Positions 36,806 through 48,550 of a stretch of 64,000 nt of DNA are shown here, in pieces. Source of the stretch: Neckera pumila. Taxonomy: Eukaryota > Streptophyta > Bryopsida > Hypnales > Neckeraceae. The position numbers were made by a program, and so were the translations under genes. Within the stretch, counting starts at the first letter, position 1; every line of letters starts with the position of its first letter. The stretch covers positions 20,554,975-20,618,974 of the forward strand of contig OZ018409.1 of the NCBI GenBank assembly GCA_963969595.1, read 5' to 3'. The notes under the pieces are model-generated. The model did not search any database. It had not been told where the DNA came from and was given only the letters and a program-made list of their open reading frames with translations.

Positions 36806-37364
36806 ATATATGGATGGATGATCAAGCGGATGGAATTAATGCGTGGATGGACGGGATACATGTATGGATGAATGTTTGAGTAGATGGATTTAGGGTCAAG
36901 ATTGAATCAATGAACTCTGTGTGCGAAGAAGGAAATTGACTTTGAAATGATAAGTGGATTGAAGTCTCAAGATTCTTGAGGAATGAACTCCTAGCTTGTA
37001 TGTGCTAGAATTATAGAGAAGAATTTGAGTTTTGGTTGCGTAGTGTAATCATTTGCGTAGAATCCATGTCTCAGAGCATCTCCAACGTATTAAGAGCAGG
37101 CAGCTCATGGTGCATTCTGCCAACACACCGTAAGCTACCCGCTCTTTGATGTTAAAAGCAGGACAAGATCACGGCAAAATTGACGATGCGATGGCGAAAT
37201 TAGTATCCTACTCTTGAATGGCAAATTTTGCACCCTAAAAACACCATGAAAATTGCAAGACATTTTTGGACTGCTTTTAATGTTGGGCATTAAGCTTGGG
37301 GCACCATGACAGGCTTGCAAAAGTGCCTCGCTGCAGCATCGGGCCCAAATCCCAATGTTGTGCA
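36806..37364. other. GATGGA-rich tract and unassigned spacer
   Basis: 36806-36900 is a degenerate ATGGATG-type simple repeat. From 37074 (GAGCATCTCCAACG) a MITE-like end motif occurs without a clear partner. No gene. Confidence 0.45.
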
Positions 37365-37368
37365 TTAA

Positions 37369-37795
37369 CCCCTAAGTGGTTCTGGGTTTCTTTCAAGGCA
37401 ACTGTACATACAGTAAGGGCAATGTATGCAACCTTGCATGTGAATGGTTTACTACCCATTTAATTTTTATTTACTTTTGGCTAAATGCGCATTGAAGCCT
37501 TCTATTGAACTACACACTTTTTGGCTACATCAAACATGTTACAAATTTTGTAAATATTATGAATTTGTATCTCCAGTATACGTATTTCTATAGAAATACA
37601 CACTTTTGCATGTTTGACACCATCTCATTTCAACAACAAGCATCACAATATTTTTCTAAAAACATATGTAAATTAATGACTATTGCACCTTCAATTTTGT
37701 AGTTTACATATTTGGCCAATACTTCATGGAATTTTGTGAATACAAGTCGTGGATGAATCCAGAGGACACAATGTGTCCTCGAGACCATTTAGGGG
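37369..37795. mobile_element. TTAA element, family F, 427 bp
   Basis: CCCCTAAGTGGTTCTGGG follows TTAA (37365-37368) and GACCATTTAGGGG precedes TTAA (37796-37799). A perfect 19-bp palindrome GAGGACACAATGTGTCCTC (37762-37780) ends 15 bases from the right terminus. The second copy, 46044-46470, has exactly the same length. Non-coding. Confidence 0.85.
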
Positions 37796-37799
37796 TTAA

Positions 37800-38405
37800 G
37801 GGCTCAAGGTGGTTCGGTTGCCAACAGGAGGGCTAGTAGAGATATGTGGACCTTAGGGCAGTAGTGGAGAATTGAGGTGTTTATTCAATCAAGTTCACAA
37901 CAAAGCTTGAGCTCAAGAGAAGTACAAATTTTGGTTGGCCTTTCGTTACTTGGTGCTTCAGAGCAAGGTTTCTTTTTTTCTTTTTTGGGAGGGGGAAGGA
38001 GGCACCTTTTGTAGAGTTATGGATGCATAGAAAGCAAGCTTGTTTGCTTGTCAAGAACTCATGGCACATAATGACTTGGAAGATCTCTCAATCATGGGAT
38101 TAGCGTTTGATTTTGGTGAAGTTCTTAGAGCACGTCCTTGGGGTGGTTCAAAGCTAAATAGAGCTATGAATCTTGATAGATCTAGGTATATTATGCATCA
38201 GTATATGATGTAAGATCATTTTAGTGACACCCTTGTGTTTGAACCAAGTCTTTTTTGGTAGTGGTACCAAATGAGACAATTCTTTTTTTGGTTACAACAA
38301 AGACAATGGTTGCTCGTGGTAGTTATTTTATGTGGAAATATATGCGGTTTAATGGGCTTCTCCCATCACTTGAAAATTAAAGCAATCTTCCATATGCTCT
38401 ATTGT
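37800..38405. other. Spacer upstream of Harbinger remnant
   Basis: No gene supported. It may include degraded upstream parts of the Harbinger element, but I see no confident motif. Confidence 0.35.
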
Positions 38406-38786
38406 GATTTGTCTTCCGATACAAGCTAAGTTTGAGGCATATTACCTACCCATATATATTTCAAGAAACAACTAGGCATCAATTCCAATTGTAGATTCTT
38501 GAGTGTATTTGGGTCACTGGATTGTATACATTACAAATTGAAAAATTGCCCCGTAGCTTGGCAAGGGGACTTTGAAGATCGGAAGGGGAAAAAATCCATC
38601 ATGTTGGAAGTCGTTTTTGATTTGCTCAGGTCAAACAATGACTTCAATGTTTTTAACCTCTCCCTTCTAGGGTCCCCTTTGGTTCAAAACATGCTTACTA
38701 GTGAGGCACATGACATGAATTTTACCGTAAATGGATGTAAGTACCATTAATATTATCTATTGATAGACAATATTTATCCACTCTAG
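38406..38786 (+). pseudogene. PIF/Harbinger-type transposase fragment (decayed)
   Basis: One frame around 38487-38786 reads RFLSVFGSLDCIHYKLKNCP, then AWQGDFEDRKGKKSIMLEVV, then NNDFNVFNLSLLGSPL, FTVNGCKYH, a TAA stop (38748-38750), and in the same frame YYLLIDNIYPL. These match the signature blocks of plant Harbinger (ALP1-like) DDE transposases: first catalytic Asp in GSxDC-H, the KNCP-AWQG block, the ND-NV block with the second Asp, and the YYL-D-IYP block. The normal Met-Gly before YYL is lost to the stop. No intact protein is possible, and the partner Myb-like gene is not seen. Confidence 0.8.
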
Positions 38787-40062
38787 GCAAGTTTTGTCTA
38801 GAGTAATTACTGGCCTCCTTCTTAAAAACGGGACTACTTTGCATCCACATAGGAAGAGATGTAAAAAGTTGTTTTGTAATTTTACAAGCCCAATTTGCAA
38901 TTATTGAAATCCAAGTTGCTAGAGTGTGGAATTTGTTATAAACATCATGTTCACTTATTGCATCCTCTACAACATGATATTAGAGGACAAGGCAGATGTT
39001 GTGGACTTGGGGGATATACTAAGAGACTTAGATGTTGGTGTTGTGCTAAGTGTAGAGGCTTGACCTTTGATGATCTATTGGAGTCTACTATTGAGCTAGA
39101 AGACTTTGACATATATTCAGGGCTACATAGTGACTTGATTATTGACTTATGGGCATTAAAAAATGTCAATTTGGTTTGAGTGATAAAATGTAGTTATTAC
39201 ATTATTAAAAAATAAAAGCTTTGGCCATTAGAGCCTAATCCAATTTCTACCATCCACTTTGTTTGTCTATGTTAGCATCTGCATTGTAAGGCTATTCTAA
39301 CACTTCACATTATTTATGCATGTCATAGGCTACATGTTGAATTGAGTCCCAATCCCTATCACTGTTTATGCCAACATCGTTCAACCATCTCCTAATTCTA
39401 TGTCCCAATGACCTATATGTAATTGTAACCTTGTGCTTGGAAAAAAAAATAAAGTGTGCTTATGAATTGAACAGTTGTCCATCCCCTCCAAAATGCATCC
39501 GCTCTCCATCTCTATCAATCTACGTACCGTCTTTCTTAAGTGATTGCATCCTCCCACCCTACCCATTTGAATTGTCACGACTGCAGCTCCTTTCTAGAGT
39601 TGATCCCAAATTTAGACCTTCTTTTGTTGACCTTCTTTTGTTGCTCACTAACCTAATTTACCTTCTCCAACCGGATTAAAATATTGTAATTCTACACTTC
39701 ACAACAAATTCAAGCTACCGAGCTCCTTTATTGAATTGAATTAGCCATTGCCACCCAACCAATAAATTTTCTTCTACTTGAAACAAAATTCTCCCCCTAC
39801 TTGATTCCAATCTTCAAGTTTAATGTACTACAAGCTAACAATTATAGGAATGGAAATGTTTCAAAGAATGTACGTATAAGGTGGTATCATTTTTTTCAAG
39901 GTAGGTGGAAATGTTGTTAATGTTGTATTGTATGGATTAACTTGGTTGCAATTTACATTTGACATGTCATTTTAGAACAGCTTATTAATGACAAATATGC
40001 CAAAATAATTGTTTTACAAATTCAAGGTACAAAAATTAATCTTGGACACTCCCATTTGATGA
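38787..40062. other. Spacer with an unassigned Cys-rich ORF
   Basis: 38895-39179 on the plus strand is open for 94 codons with several Cys (ECGICYKHH, GRCCGLGG, CWCCAKCRG). It could be a leftover of the preceding transposon or chance; no family is recognised. The remainder holds no gene. Confidence 0.35.
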
Positions 40063-40074
40063 TTAATCCCTTAA

Positions 40075-40998
40075 CCCCTATAGTCCCAAGGCCATTTTTC
40101 TGTCAAAAACCACTCAAAATTGCCATTCTGGCTGCGTTCACCCAATAACACACAAAAAAACATTTTCTTAAAATCTAATTGTAGAATCTTGTACTTCACT
40201 TGTCAAAGATCATGTGTTAAAAATTTCATGAAGTTTGACTGTATAGATTGGAAGATATTAGCATTCAAAGTTGAAAAAGAAAGTTTTTTGAACACTGACC
40301 TGCAATTTCAGATCACTTTGACTGCCATTTGTGGAAATTATTTGCACTACAGACTTTGAATTTTAAAGTTTTTTATGTTGAAGATGTAAGTTGAAAGTCT
40401 ACAAAAAAAAATTCAAAAAAACACACACTTGAGTTTCATTATTTAAAAAATTGTTAAGTGGAAGTAGGTCCAAGATTGAAAAAAAACACTAAATTGTTAA
40501 TAGCTCTTAGATGGGATTGAAATACAATAATCCCAATGGTGAGATTGTTTTAGCAAGCAAACGCAACATTTTCAAAAAAGAAATTGTAAGAAATTGTGAA
40601 AATTGCATTCATAAATGACTCCTATAAGTTATTTTTTCAAAAAGATGCTTAGATTGCCCGAAAAACAAGATTGTCCATAACTTGCTCATTATTAGTCCAA
40701 GTAAAATGAATCAAAGCTTCACATGTAAACAAAAATATGAAGTTTCAGAGAAAAAAAATTAAAATTTATTTTGAAATTTTGCAAAAAAAATTCTGCTGTC
40801 TGCCGAGTTCCATTTGAGGCTTTTTGTGGTATAACTTTTGCTCCCGGGCACCAATTGAAATAAAAATTATCTCCCCACAAAGCTAATCAGTTTTTCTATC
40901 TTATGTAAAAGTTTCAAAAAGTTTCACTTAAATTTGAGCCCGTAGGTACCTACCCGAAATCTGATTTGTCCCTCGAGGGAACAATGGGACTTTAGGGG
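40075..40998 (+). mobile_element. TTAA element, family B, 924 bp, inside a family-A terminal repeat
   Basis: CCCCTATAGTCCCAAGGCC follows TTAA (40071-40074) and GGGACTTTAGGGG precedes TTAA (40999-41002). Both TTAA copies lie within the left terminal repeat of the family-A element that hosts it (TCCC|TTAA|GGATCAAG). The subterminal palindrome TTGTCCCTCGAGGGAACAA ends 14 bases from the right terminus. Least rearranged family-B copy in the window. Confidence 0.85.
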
Positions 40999-43023
40999 TT
41001 AAGGATCAAGAGATACAATGTGTCCTCTTCGAATTTTCAGTGGCAAATTCTCGGTAGGGTGAAACAAATCCCAATATTTTGTAAACTAGGAACTTGTAAG
41101 TTGACATACTTGTTGCATTTTTTTATTTTTAAAAGTTTCAATGTGAAAAGAACTTAAAAGTTTATTTAGGAAATATAGTCTAATAGAAAAAGGAAGCATG
41201 CACAATTTTCTTACAATGAAAGGAATAGTAGGAATGGAAAAAAAATTCTTGGGCATTTCTACTCTTTATATTGCACAAATAAATTGGGTCTAAAGAAAAA
41301 ATTTTGAAATTTTTATTTTTAGCAAATTTAAGAATACAAGGTTCAATTTGATGCCATTAAGTTTATAAAAGTAAATAGAATGATTCTAAAAAATTTTAAG
41401 ATGTTTCAAAAAATTGCTAATAATATCAAATGTTAAATTTCAAAAATTGACACATATATAAATTTTTAGATTTTTGGTAGGATCCACTTTGGTCCATTTT
41501 GGCTTTCTACTCCTTTTATTTGAAAAGTGTAACAAATTTGAGAGAGTTTTTTATTTCTCATTTTTTTAGAATTTAAAAATTAAAAAAATTGCCTTAGATT
41601 TCAAGAATAAATTTTAGAGAATAATTATTTTTTATTCATTTCTTGTAATTTTTCTTCTCCAAAAGTTGCATCTTTTATCTATATAGTTCATCATCCAAAA
41701 TTGTTATAATTTCAAAATCTAATTGTCAATGTTTTTCACAATAAAATTGTAGAATGGTAGTTGCTGCCACTTTTGAGGTGATTGTGTAAGAAAGTGTACA
41801 AATGCAATAGTAGAGTAGTTAGAGAATAAACTTTGCACACGTGGCACACTGTAATTGGCCGAAAATTATTTTCATTTCCTTATATTGCATGAAACATTTT
41901 TTATGAAACACAAGATGTGTTTCAATGATCAGAATTACATTAAAAGACTATTGTGTGCATCGCGGTCACCGTAAACCAATTGTATATAAATAGGAGTAGA
42001 TGCATTTTTTGCAGTGCCCTAACCATTATTCTCCACCAACCAAGTAGGACTTGAGGTAGGACATGCAATTCCAACTTCAATATCATCCAGCACAATGACA
42101 TTGTCCACTAACTCCACTTGCTATCGTGCCTCACCCAAAACAATTCCTACAAGTTCCCCAAATTCATAGCAATAATCAATATTCTTTTCTTTGTAGAATA
42201 ATATATTCAAGCATTGAATAAATATAGTTATATTAATAAAATCTTGTACTCTTTCCTTGTCTTTTGGTTCCCTTTAATTTTATTGCAAATAAGATTAATA
42301 CTGCACTTTCAAAAGGCCTACAAACTCAAAGTTTTAAGACAATAAGAGTCCGTTGAACTTACTTATAGCTCAAAATGGGTTGAAATAAGTAATGTTATTG
42401 TCATCAAAAAAATCCCAAACATATAGTCCAACCAGAAGATTGTTTTGAGATAGAGGAAGTATTTATTTTACTGAATTTCTATACCTTTTCAATAGCTTCT
42501 CGAACTTCCATTACAACAAGTTCAAAGTTGTGATTGCATACATATTGATCGTCAGTAATGTATTGAAAAAGAAGACAATCTTCATGAGAATTCTGCAAAT
42601 AAATTCAAAGTCCATTAAAAATAGGATAGTCATTCTTTCATATTGATTAACAACAAATATCAAATCAAATATATTTTAGTTAAGTTCAATAGTTGAATGT
42701 CTTTGAATAATATAAAACAATATATCAGTAATAAGTGCATGTCATAATATATAATATTTTTTTAAATTAAAATATATATAGCTAATTAAATGATTAGAAA
42801 TTACCATCAATGAATCTTTTATAAGATAAAAATCAGATGTAACTTCTAATTATTTTAACATGAGTATCAACTTTGAAATGTACATTGTTTTTGGTGTCTA
42901 TTTTTTTTTCAATATTCATCTTTTTACAAGTATTATTGGAGATGTATAATGAAACCACCCCAAAAACATGTTCTTTAGGTATTGTAATACATTAAATAAA
43001 AAATTAAGTACTTTGATTCAACT

Positions 43024-43318
43024 CATTAGAAGATATTGGAGGGCATAGGAGGGCCATTTCAGGCTTGTTCCCCAATTTGGCCAGATTTGTGAACAGTCGG
43101 TACGGGCTGTCAAAAAAAAAAATTCAAAAATTCAAAAAAAAAAAAAATTCTCTACCAAATATCATTTTAGGCCAAAATTTTATTTATTTATTTATTTATT
43201 TTTCAAAAATGATGTAACACTGTCTCGACCACATCAGCCAGCAGCTTTCTTGCGTTCTAGCAGTCTAGGAACGTAGGATAACTCGCAGGCTCTTGGAGGC
43301 CTCAAATCTCTTCTAATG
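43024..43318. mobile_element. CATTAGAAGA-ended MITE, copy 2 (295 bp)
   Basis: It starts CATTAGAAGATATTGGAGGG and ends CTCAAATCTCTTCTAATG. Inverted relative to 43890-44176: its left arm (GAGGGCCATTTCAGGC...GGGCTGTCAAAA) matches the right arm of the other copy, and vice versa. A (TATT)n run at 43180-43202 lies inside. Confidence 0.7.
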
Positions 43319-43889
43319 CTTATAAATTGTTATCCATTCAATACATCAAATATCAAGATGGTAACAATATGATTTAAATTAATCATCACCATTGTATAAA
43401 AAAATGATTATCATTCATATTTATTAAAAAAAAATTCTTGTCATTTCTAATTTTAAAATGCATTTCAAAATGTTAAGTTTAAATAACATTTTAAATAACC
43501 TAAGTTTAAATTTGATGTTCAATTTTTCTTAAACCTTGTTGTAGAGGTGTAGGAGTTTTTTCTTCAACTTTCTTTCTTCCTGTTAGAATTGTTGACTTCT
43601 TTGCTATTAACTTTTCCACCGTGGTTGCAATGTAGCATGAACAAGCAAATTCAACTATGGTCTTTTAAACCTTCACAATTGATGATGTATTTATTTAGGT
43701 ATAATGTAAATCCTTCTTGAAATCTACAATTATAATCAAAATTAACGATTTACTCTTAAAAAAATGAAGTTGCATCAAACTAAAATGGAATTTTTCAAAT
43801 TTTCAAATTGCATGGCTGTTATTTTTTTAACTCACATCGCACGGCAGTTGAAGGTAGTCTTAGTTTTTTTACTCTCATCTGATGGCTGC

Positions 43890-44176
43890 CATTAGATGAG
43901 ATTTGAGGGTCTTGGAGGGCTCCGAGTTCCTCTACGTTCTTCTGCGTTTCCAAACTGCGGGAAAGCAACTGCAGTAGCTGGTTGACATGGCATAGCGACT
44001 GCCACGTCATTTTTTGAAAAAAAAAAAAAATTGCTTAAAATGATATTTTGGTAAGAGAAAAGAAAATTCTTTGAAAAAAAAAATTTTGACACGCCCGAAC
44101 CGGTGTTCACTGAATCTAGATAGATCGGGGAATGGGCTTGAAACGGCCCTCCAAGACCCCCGAGTCTCATCTAATG
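43890..44176. mobile_element. CATTAGATGA-ended MITE, copy 3 (287 bp)
   Basis: It starts CATTAGATGAGATTTGAGGG and ends GAGTCTCATCTAATG. Opposite orientation to 43024-43318, about 570 bp away. Both arms align base for base with that copy apart from small indels. Confidence 0.7.
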
Positions 44177-44385
44177 TGATTTTTCACTTTGGAGGGGGAG
44201 GGGCTCACAGGGGTGTGCAACCACTTTTTGGTACATTGTGGTACATTGTATACTAGATAAAGTAGTCTTTACTTTTGTATGGTTAAAATAAAAAAATTCA
44301 AGCTCATCTATGTGCAAAAAAAATCTCAAAGTGGAACGATTCATTGAAAATCTCCATTGTCAAAAAGTTATTGGATCTTAAGGGG

Positions 44386-45340
44386 TTATAATATACTATA
44401 TTATACTTGGTATCTATTATATTCAAATTGCTATAAAATTTTCAAATTTTCAAGATTTTCAAATTTTCAAATAGTAATAGAAGCTAAATTTGAAAATATT
44501 CATTTCATTAATTGGATTCAAATTTTTTTTAAATTCATGGCTAAATTACACTACATGGAGAGTTTAGTCCTAGACCATGTTCCAGTCTAAATGTAGCATT
44601 TGGGATAGCGTATGCTATAGACATTACATTCTACATCCTGCCAAGATTTGAATTTTATGTTGTCTCCATTATGAAGGTGCTTATGCAAATCTCCATCAAT
44701 AAAGGGAGGTTTACACTATTCTTCAAGCCGGTATCAACAACATTGTTTTGTGGGCTCTAATCTTTATGTCAAAAATCCCATCACCAAAGTGTCCAAAGCC
44801 AAAAATGAGGTCTAAAAACGATTAGTTTGGCATCACTAAGGTAAACCAGCCCATTGTGGTCAAACTTTGGAGTCTACCCTCATGCCATTGCTGAAATTTC
44901 TCAAATTTTTTCCTACACAAAGATAAGTGTGAGAGAGAGTGAAGACATTTGAAATTATATTTTTCGGACCAAATATGAATTAGTTATGAATTTTTAAAGT
45001 GATCAGCCCATTGAGGTCTGTAGGCCACCTCATGACCAACAAAATTTGAATCCAATATGGTCATCTTCCTACCCAATGCAGGCACAACATTTTCAAACAT
45101 GGAAGACCTAAAAAATCAGATTTTACAAAGAATTTTACACTAAAAAGTTGGAAGTACCTATTGAGGTCACTAATTACTCCATAACTATCATGTAAGGCAT
45201 TGATTGTGGTCTGAAAAACCACAATGGGGTCATTAGGTGTCCATCATGGGCCATTTAACCGCAATGGGGTCTTTTACCTTAGTAGTGCAATGAGTAGTGA
45301 AGCCTTAATTTTTTCTTAACATTTTTTAATGTACATTGGG
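44386..45340. other. Intergenic stretch, no gene seen
   Basis: AT-rich, no coding or repeat signature that I can place apart from short A/T runs. Confidence 0.5.
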
Positions 45341-47720
45341 GTTTAATTCATTTACAAACCGGCTATTCTACTATCCAATTTTTTTTTCATAGTAAAGAAA
45401 AGAATTGGAATTTTTCATCTTTTAAAACTAACACTCAAATCTTACACAATTCCAATCAAGTATACCAAATTTCAGCTTCAAAATAACAAAATTCTATTTT
45501 TGGTGGATTTTAAAAGCCAATTTTTATGGTTTATATAATATTTTATTGAAAACAATTGGTGATGGGTTATTTTAATATAATTACATAAATAAGTAGGGAA
45601 CATCCACACGCACATCTTCCATTTAAAAAAACACCCCATTAAGTAACAAAAATATAATCTAGGATGAATTCAATGTGAGGTGTCATATGACCAAACTTTG
45701 TAAATTAGATATCTCTATATTTTAACTACATTTTTGCAATGTAATTGCACCATCATATTCAAATGTACAAAATTAGTCATAGTATACGGGTCAAATAGAA
45801 AAATGTAGTTAAAATATAGAGATCTATTTTACAAAGTTTGGTAATATATACGACACCTCACATTGAACTCTTCCTAGATATATTTTTATTACTTAATGGA
45901 GTATTTTTAATATGAAAGATGTGTATATGGATGTTCCCTACAAATCTAAGTAACTAAATCAAAATAATTCATTGCTAATTTTTTTCAACAAATATTATGT
46001 AAAACCATGATAATTAGTTTTTAACATGGGAGATGACTCTTAACCCCTAAGTGGTTTTGGGTGTCTTTCAATGCATCTGTGCATAAGGTAAGTGCAATGT
46101 ATTCAGCCTTGCATGTGAATGATTTACTATCCATTTAATTTTTATTTATTTTTTGTTAAATGCGCATTGAAGTCTTCTATCAAACTACACACTTTCTGAC
46201 TACATCCAACATGTTACTAATTTTCTAAATATTGTGAAGTTGTGTCTCCAATATACGTATTTCTTTAGAAATATACACTTTTGCATGTTTGACAACATCT
46301 CATTTCAACAATGAGAATTGTAATATTTTTCTAAAAACATATGAAAATCAATGACTATTGCACCTTTGATTTTATAGTTTACATTTTTGGCCAATACTTC
46401 ATGGAATTCGGAGAATATAGGTCATGTATGAATTTAGAGGACACAATGTGTCCTCAAAACCACTTAAGGATTAAGAGGATTTTGCCTATCACGTGTGACC
46501 AAGGGATATTATTTATAGGGGTATTTTGATAGAGGGGACTAATTAAATAGGCCATATCCTTATATTATGCCACATTTAACTACTTTTGGACTATTGAAAG
46601 TCCAAAATTAATAATGGTCATCGAGAGAAAAAACCCAATCATCAGGAGATAATGCAAAACATCATGAGTTCTATACAAACATCTAGAGATATCCCAAAAT
46701 TACCATTGTCAAATCTTACGATGTTTTGTCCAAAATTCATTCAAAAGTCCAAAAGTAGTTAAATTTGGCATCCTTTCCTAATTTTCTAATTTGTCATAAT
46801 TTTAAACTATACACTTACTTTGAATTTGAAACATTGGCCCATTTTCATACCATTATTACATTAAAATTAATGGATCTTGAATTAGAAATACTCTATATGT
46901 AACAAAACTATACCTTATAAGTAACAAAATATTGTAAAATATGTGATATTAATGTTACCACAGAACACTGCTAAACACCTAACAAACTGAATTTTAAATG
47001 AATGTTGTGGACACTTAGAGGTTATCATATGTAAATGCCATTGTATAGGAATTCTAAACATAGTATTTACAATGAATATGACTCTTGCATCCAAACAACA
47101 CAAAACACCAAGATAGAACAACAAAACAACTGAAATGCAATATGTGACACAACCTTCATTTGCACCTTCACATGACATTGATATACAATTGAATCATTTA
47201 GACTTGACAGGAATACAAACCCTACTCGTAGCCCCTAGTCTAGGATACTTTCACTTCATGGTACATTAGTACAGTACCTAGCATGAGTATAGACCCTACT
47301 CATAGAGTCATAGCCTCAACCTAAGATACTTTTACTTTATGGTATATTAAATCTAAAAAATTAAAATTGGCCAGATTATTTATGTCCATATATTTATTAT
47401 AATTGTGGTTCACCTGTTTTTTCTATAATAGATTATCTCAAATGTTTTTCAAATTTAGGATCAATGAATAAAATGTACCATATCTTTGGCTACACATAAT
47501 ATGCTAAATATTTCTCAGTTATTCCTCCGATGGTTTTAAAATCCACCAAAAATGAAATTTTGCTATTTGCTATATGAAATTTGGTGTGCTTGATTGGAAT
47601 TGCGTATGAATTGAATGTTAATTATATAAGATAAAAAATGCCAACTCTATTCTACATTATGCAAATTCTTTGAATAACAGAATGGCTAATTTATAAATTA
47701 AATAGACCCCACTATACATC
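45341..47720. mobile_element. Foldback element FB2, right arm interrupted
   Basis: The left arm (about 45341-45790) and the inverted right arm (about 45790-46020 plus about 47530-47720) match each other and the arms of FB1 at 23850-24730 (for example AACAATTGGTGATGG, CCCCATTAAGTAACAAAAATAT, here split as CCCCATTAAG and TAACAAAAATAT, and CCAATCAAGTATACC). The right arm is split by about 1.5 kb that contains TTAA element 46044-46470 plus sequence of unknown origin. A short deletion derivative seems to lie at 58305-58400. Confidence 0.65.
46044..46470. mobile_element. TTAA element, family F, 427 bp, copy 2
   Basis: CCCCTAAGTGGTTTTGGG follows TTAA (46040-46043) and CCACTTAAGGA precedes TTAA (46471-46474). 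The palindrome GAGGACACAATGTGTCCTC (46437-46455) again ends 15 bases from the right terminus. Same length as 37369-37795. Confidence 0.85.
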
Positions 47721-48107
47721 CATTTTAGGTATTAATAATAACTTTTAAAAATAATTGACGCTCACAATAAAGTAAAATAATTGGTTATTGTAACCTTAAC
47801 AATTGCAAGACCTAATATAAGTTTCAACTATCTTCTTTTATTTACCTAATTTAGTGAAGAATTATTGCCTCTTTTGAGCTCATTGTCATTGTAAAAAACT
47901 ATGGCATTTTGAGCAAACCATACATAAAAAATTGATGGGATACATGTGTCATTTAGCCATTGGTAGTTGAACTTTTCCCAAATTTTTTAAAGGGGTACTT
48001 GTATCACTTTATCAATGAAAAAATGATATAGGTGCTTGTGACATACCCCTTATTGGTTTGGCTTGCAAACTATATAGGGTATCTGAAGTTTACTTGCCAA
48101 ATGCATA
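47721..48107. other. Spacer, no gene seen
   Basis: AT-rich, nothing recognisable. Confidence 0.5.
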
Positions 48108-48160
48108 CACTACAAAAAATTGGGGGTATAAATGACTGCAGAGTCATTTATACCCGTCCG
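48108..48160 (+). mobile_element. CACTA-type terminus with subterminal palindrome
   Basis: CACTACAAAAAATTGGGGG is the classic end of plant CACTA (En/Spm) transposons. It is followed at once by a palindrome (48123-48155) with arms GGTATAAATGACT and its inverse around GCA. I could not find the matching inverted end within the window, so only one terminus is claimed. Confidence 0.6.
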
Positions 48161-48550
48161 AAATGACTACAGCACAACTGCACCTTTCTAATTGCACCTT
48201 CTGGCCTTCTTTGACAGCATTTGAGTCATTTATCAGTCGAGGTCGCGACTGGGGGATGAAGATGCGATGAAATGAGACTTCCTGTGCGTGTTTTTGTCAA
48301 GGGTTCATTTGTTTTCCTGCTGTGGTGGTCACAATCATTTTTTGCGACTTGGCCTCACTAATCTGCAACTTGTAAATAACTGATTTGCGACTTACAAATG
48401 ACTTTTTTTCACTGAAGGCGCCTTTGAAGGAATTTGACGTTGCCTTTGTGGATTTCACTATGCTGACGTGTCCGCGGTTTAGGAGTGAGTCATTTTCTAG
48501 TTACTTTCTAGTCGTACACTAGTTGTTTCTTAATGATTTCCTATACTACT

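Larger units (their letters stand above)
41759..44259. other. 2.5-kb block interrupting the family-A element
   Basis: Boundaries were set by where alignment to 763-1666 stops and resumes. It contains a Stowaway-like right end (TTTTGAGATAGAGGAAG then TA, to 42461), two CATTAGA-ended MITEs and AT-rich filler. On the minus strand 42010-42185 reads VELVDNVIVLDDIEVGIACP with a stop upstream, which looks like a degraded coding fragment of unknown origin. The nature of the inserting element is unclear. Confidence 0.5.
40067..44385. mobile_element. TTAA element, family A, with two nested insertions
   Basis: TTAA (40063-40066) then TCCC-TTAA-GGATCAAG. The right end GGATCTTAAGGGG precedes TTAT (44386-44389). 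After removing 40075-40998 (plus one TTAA) and 41759-44259, the remaining parts (41003-41758 and 44260-44385) match 763-1666 nearly end to end. A subterminal palindrome starts 15 bases inside the left end (41010). Confidence 0.8.
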
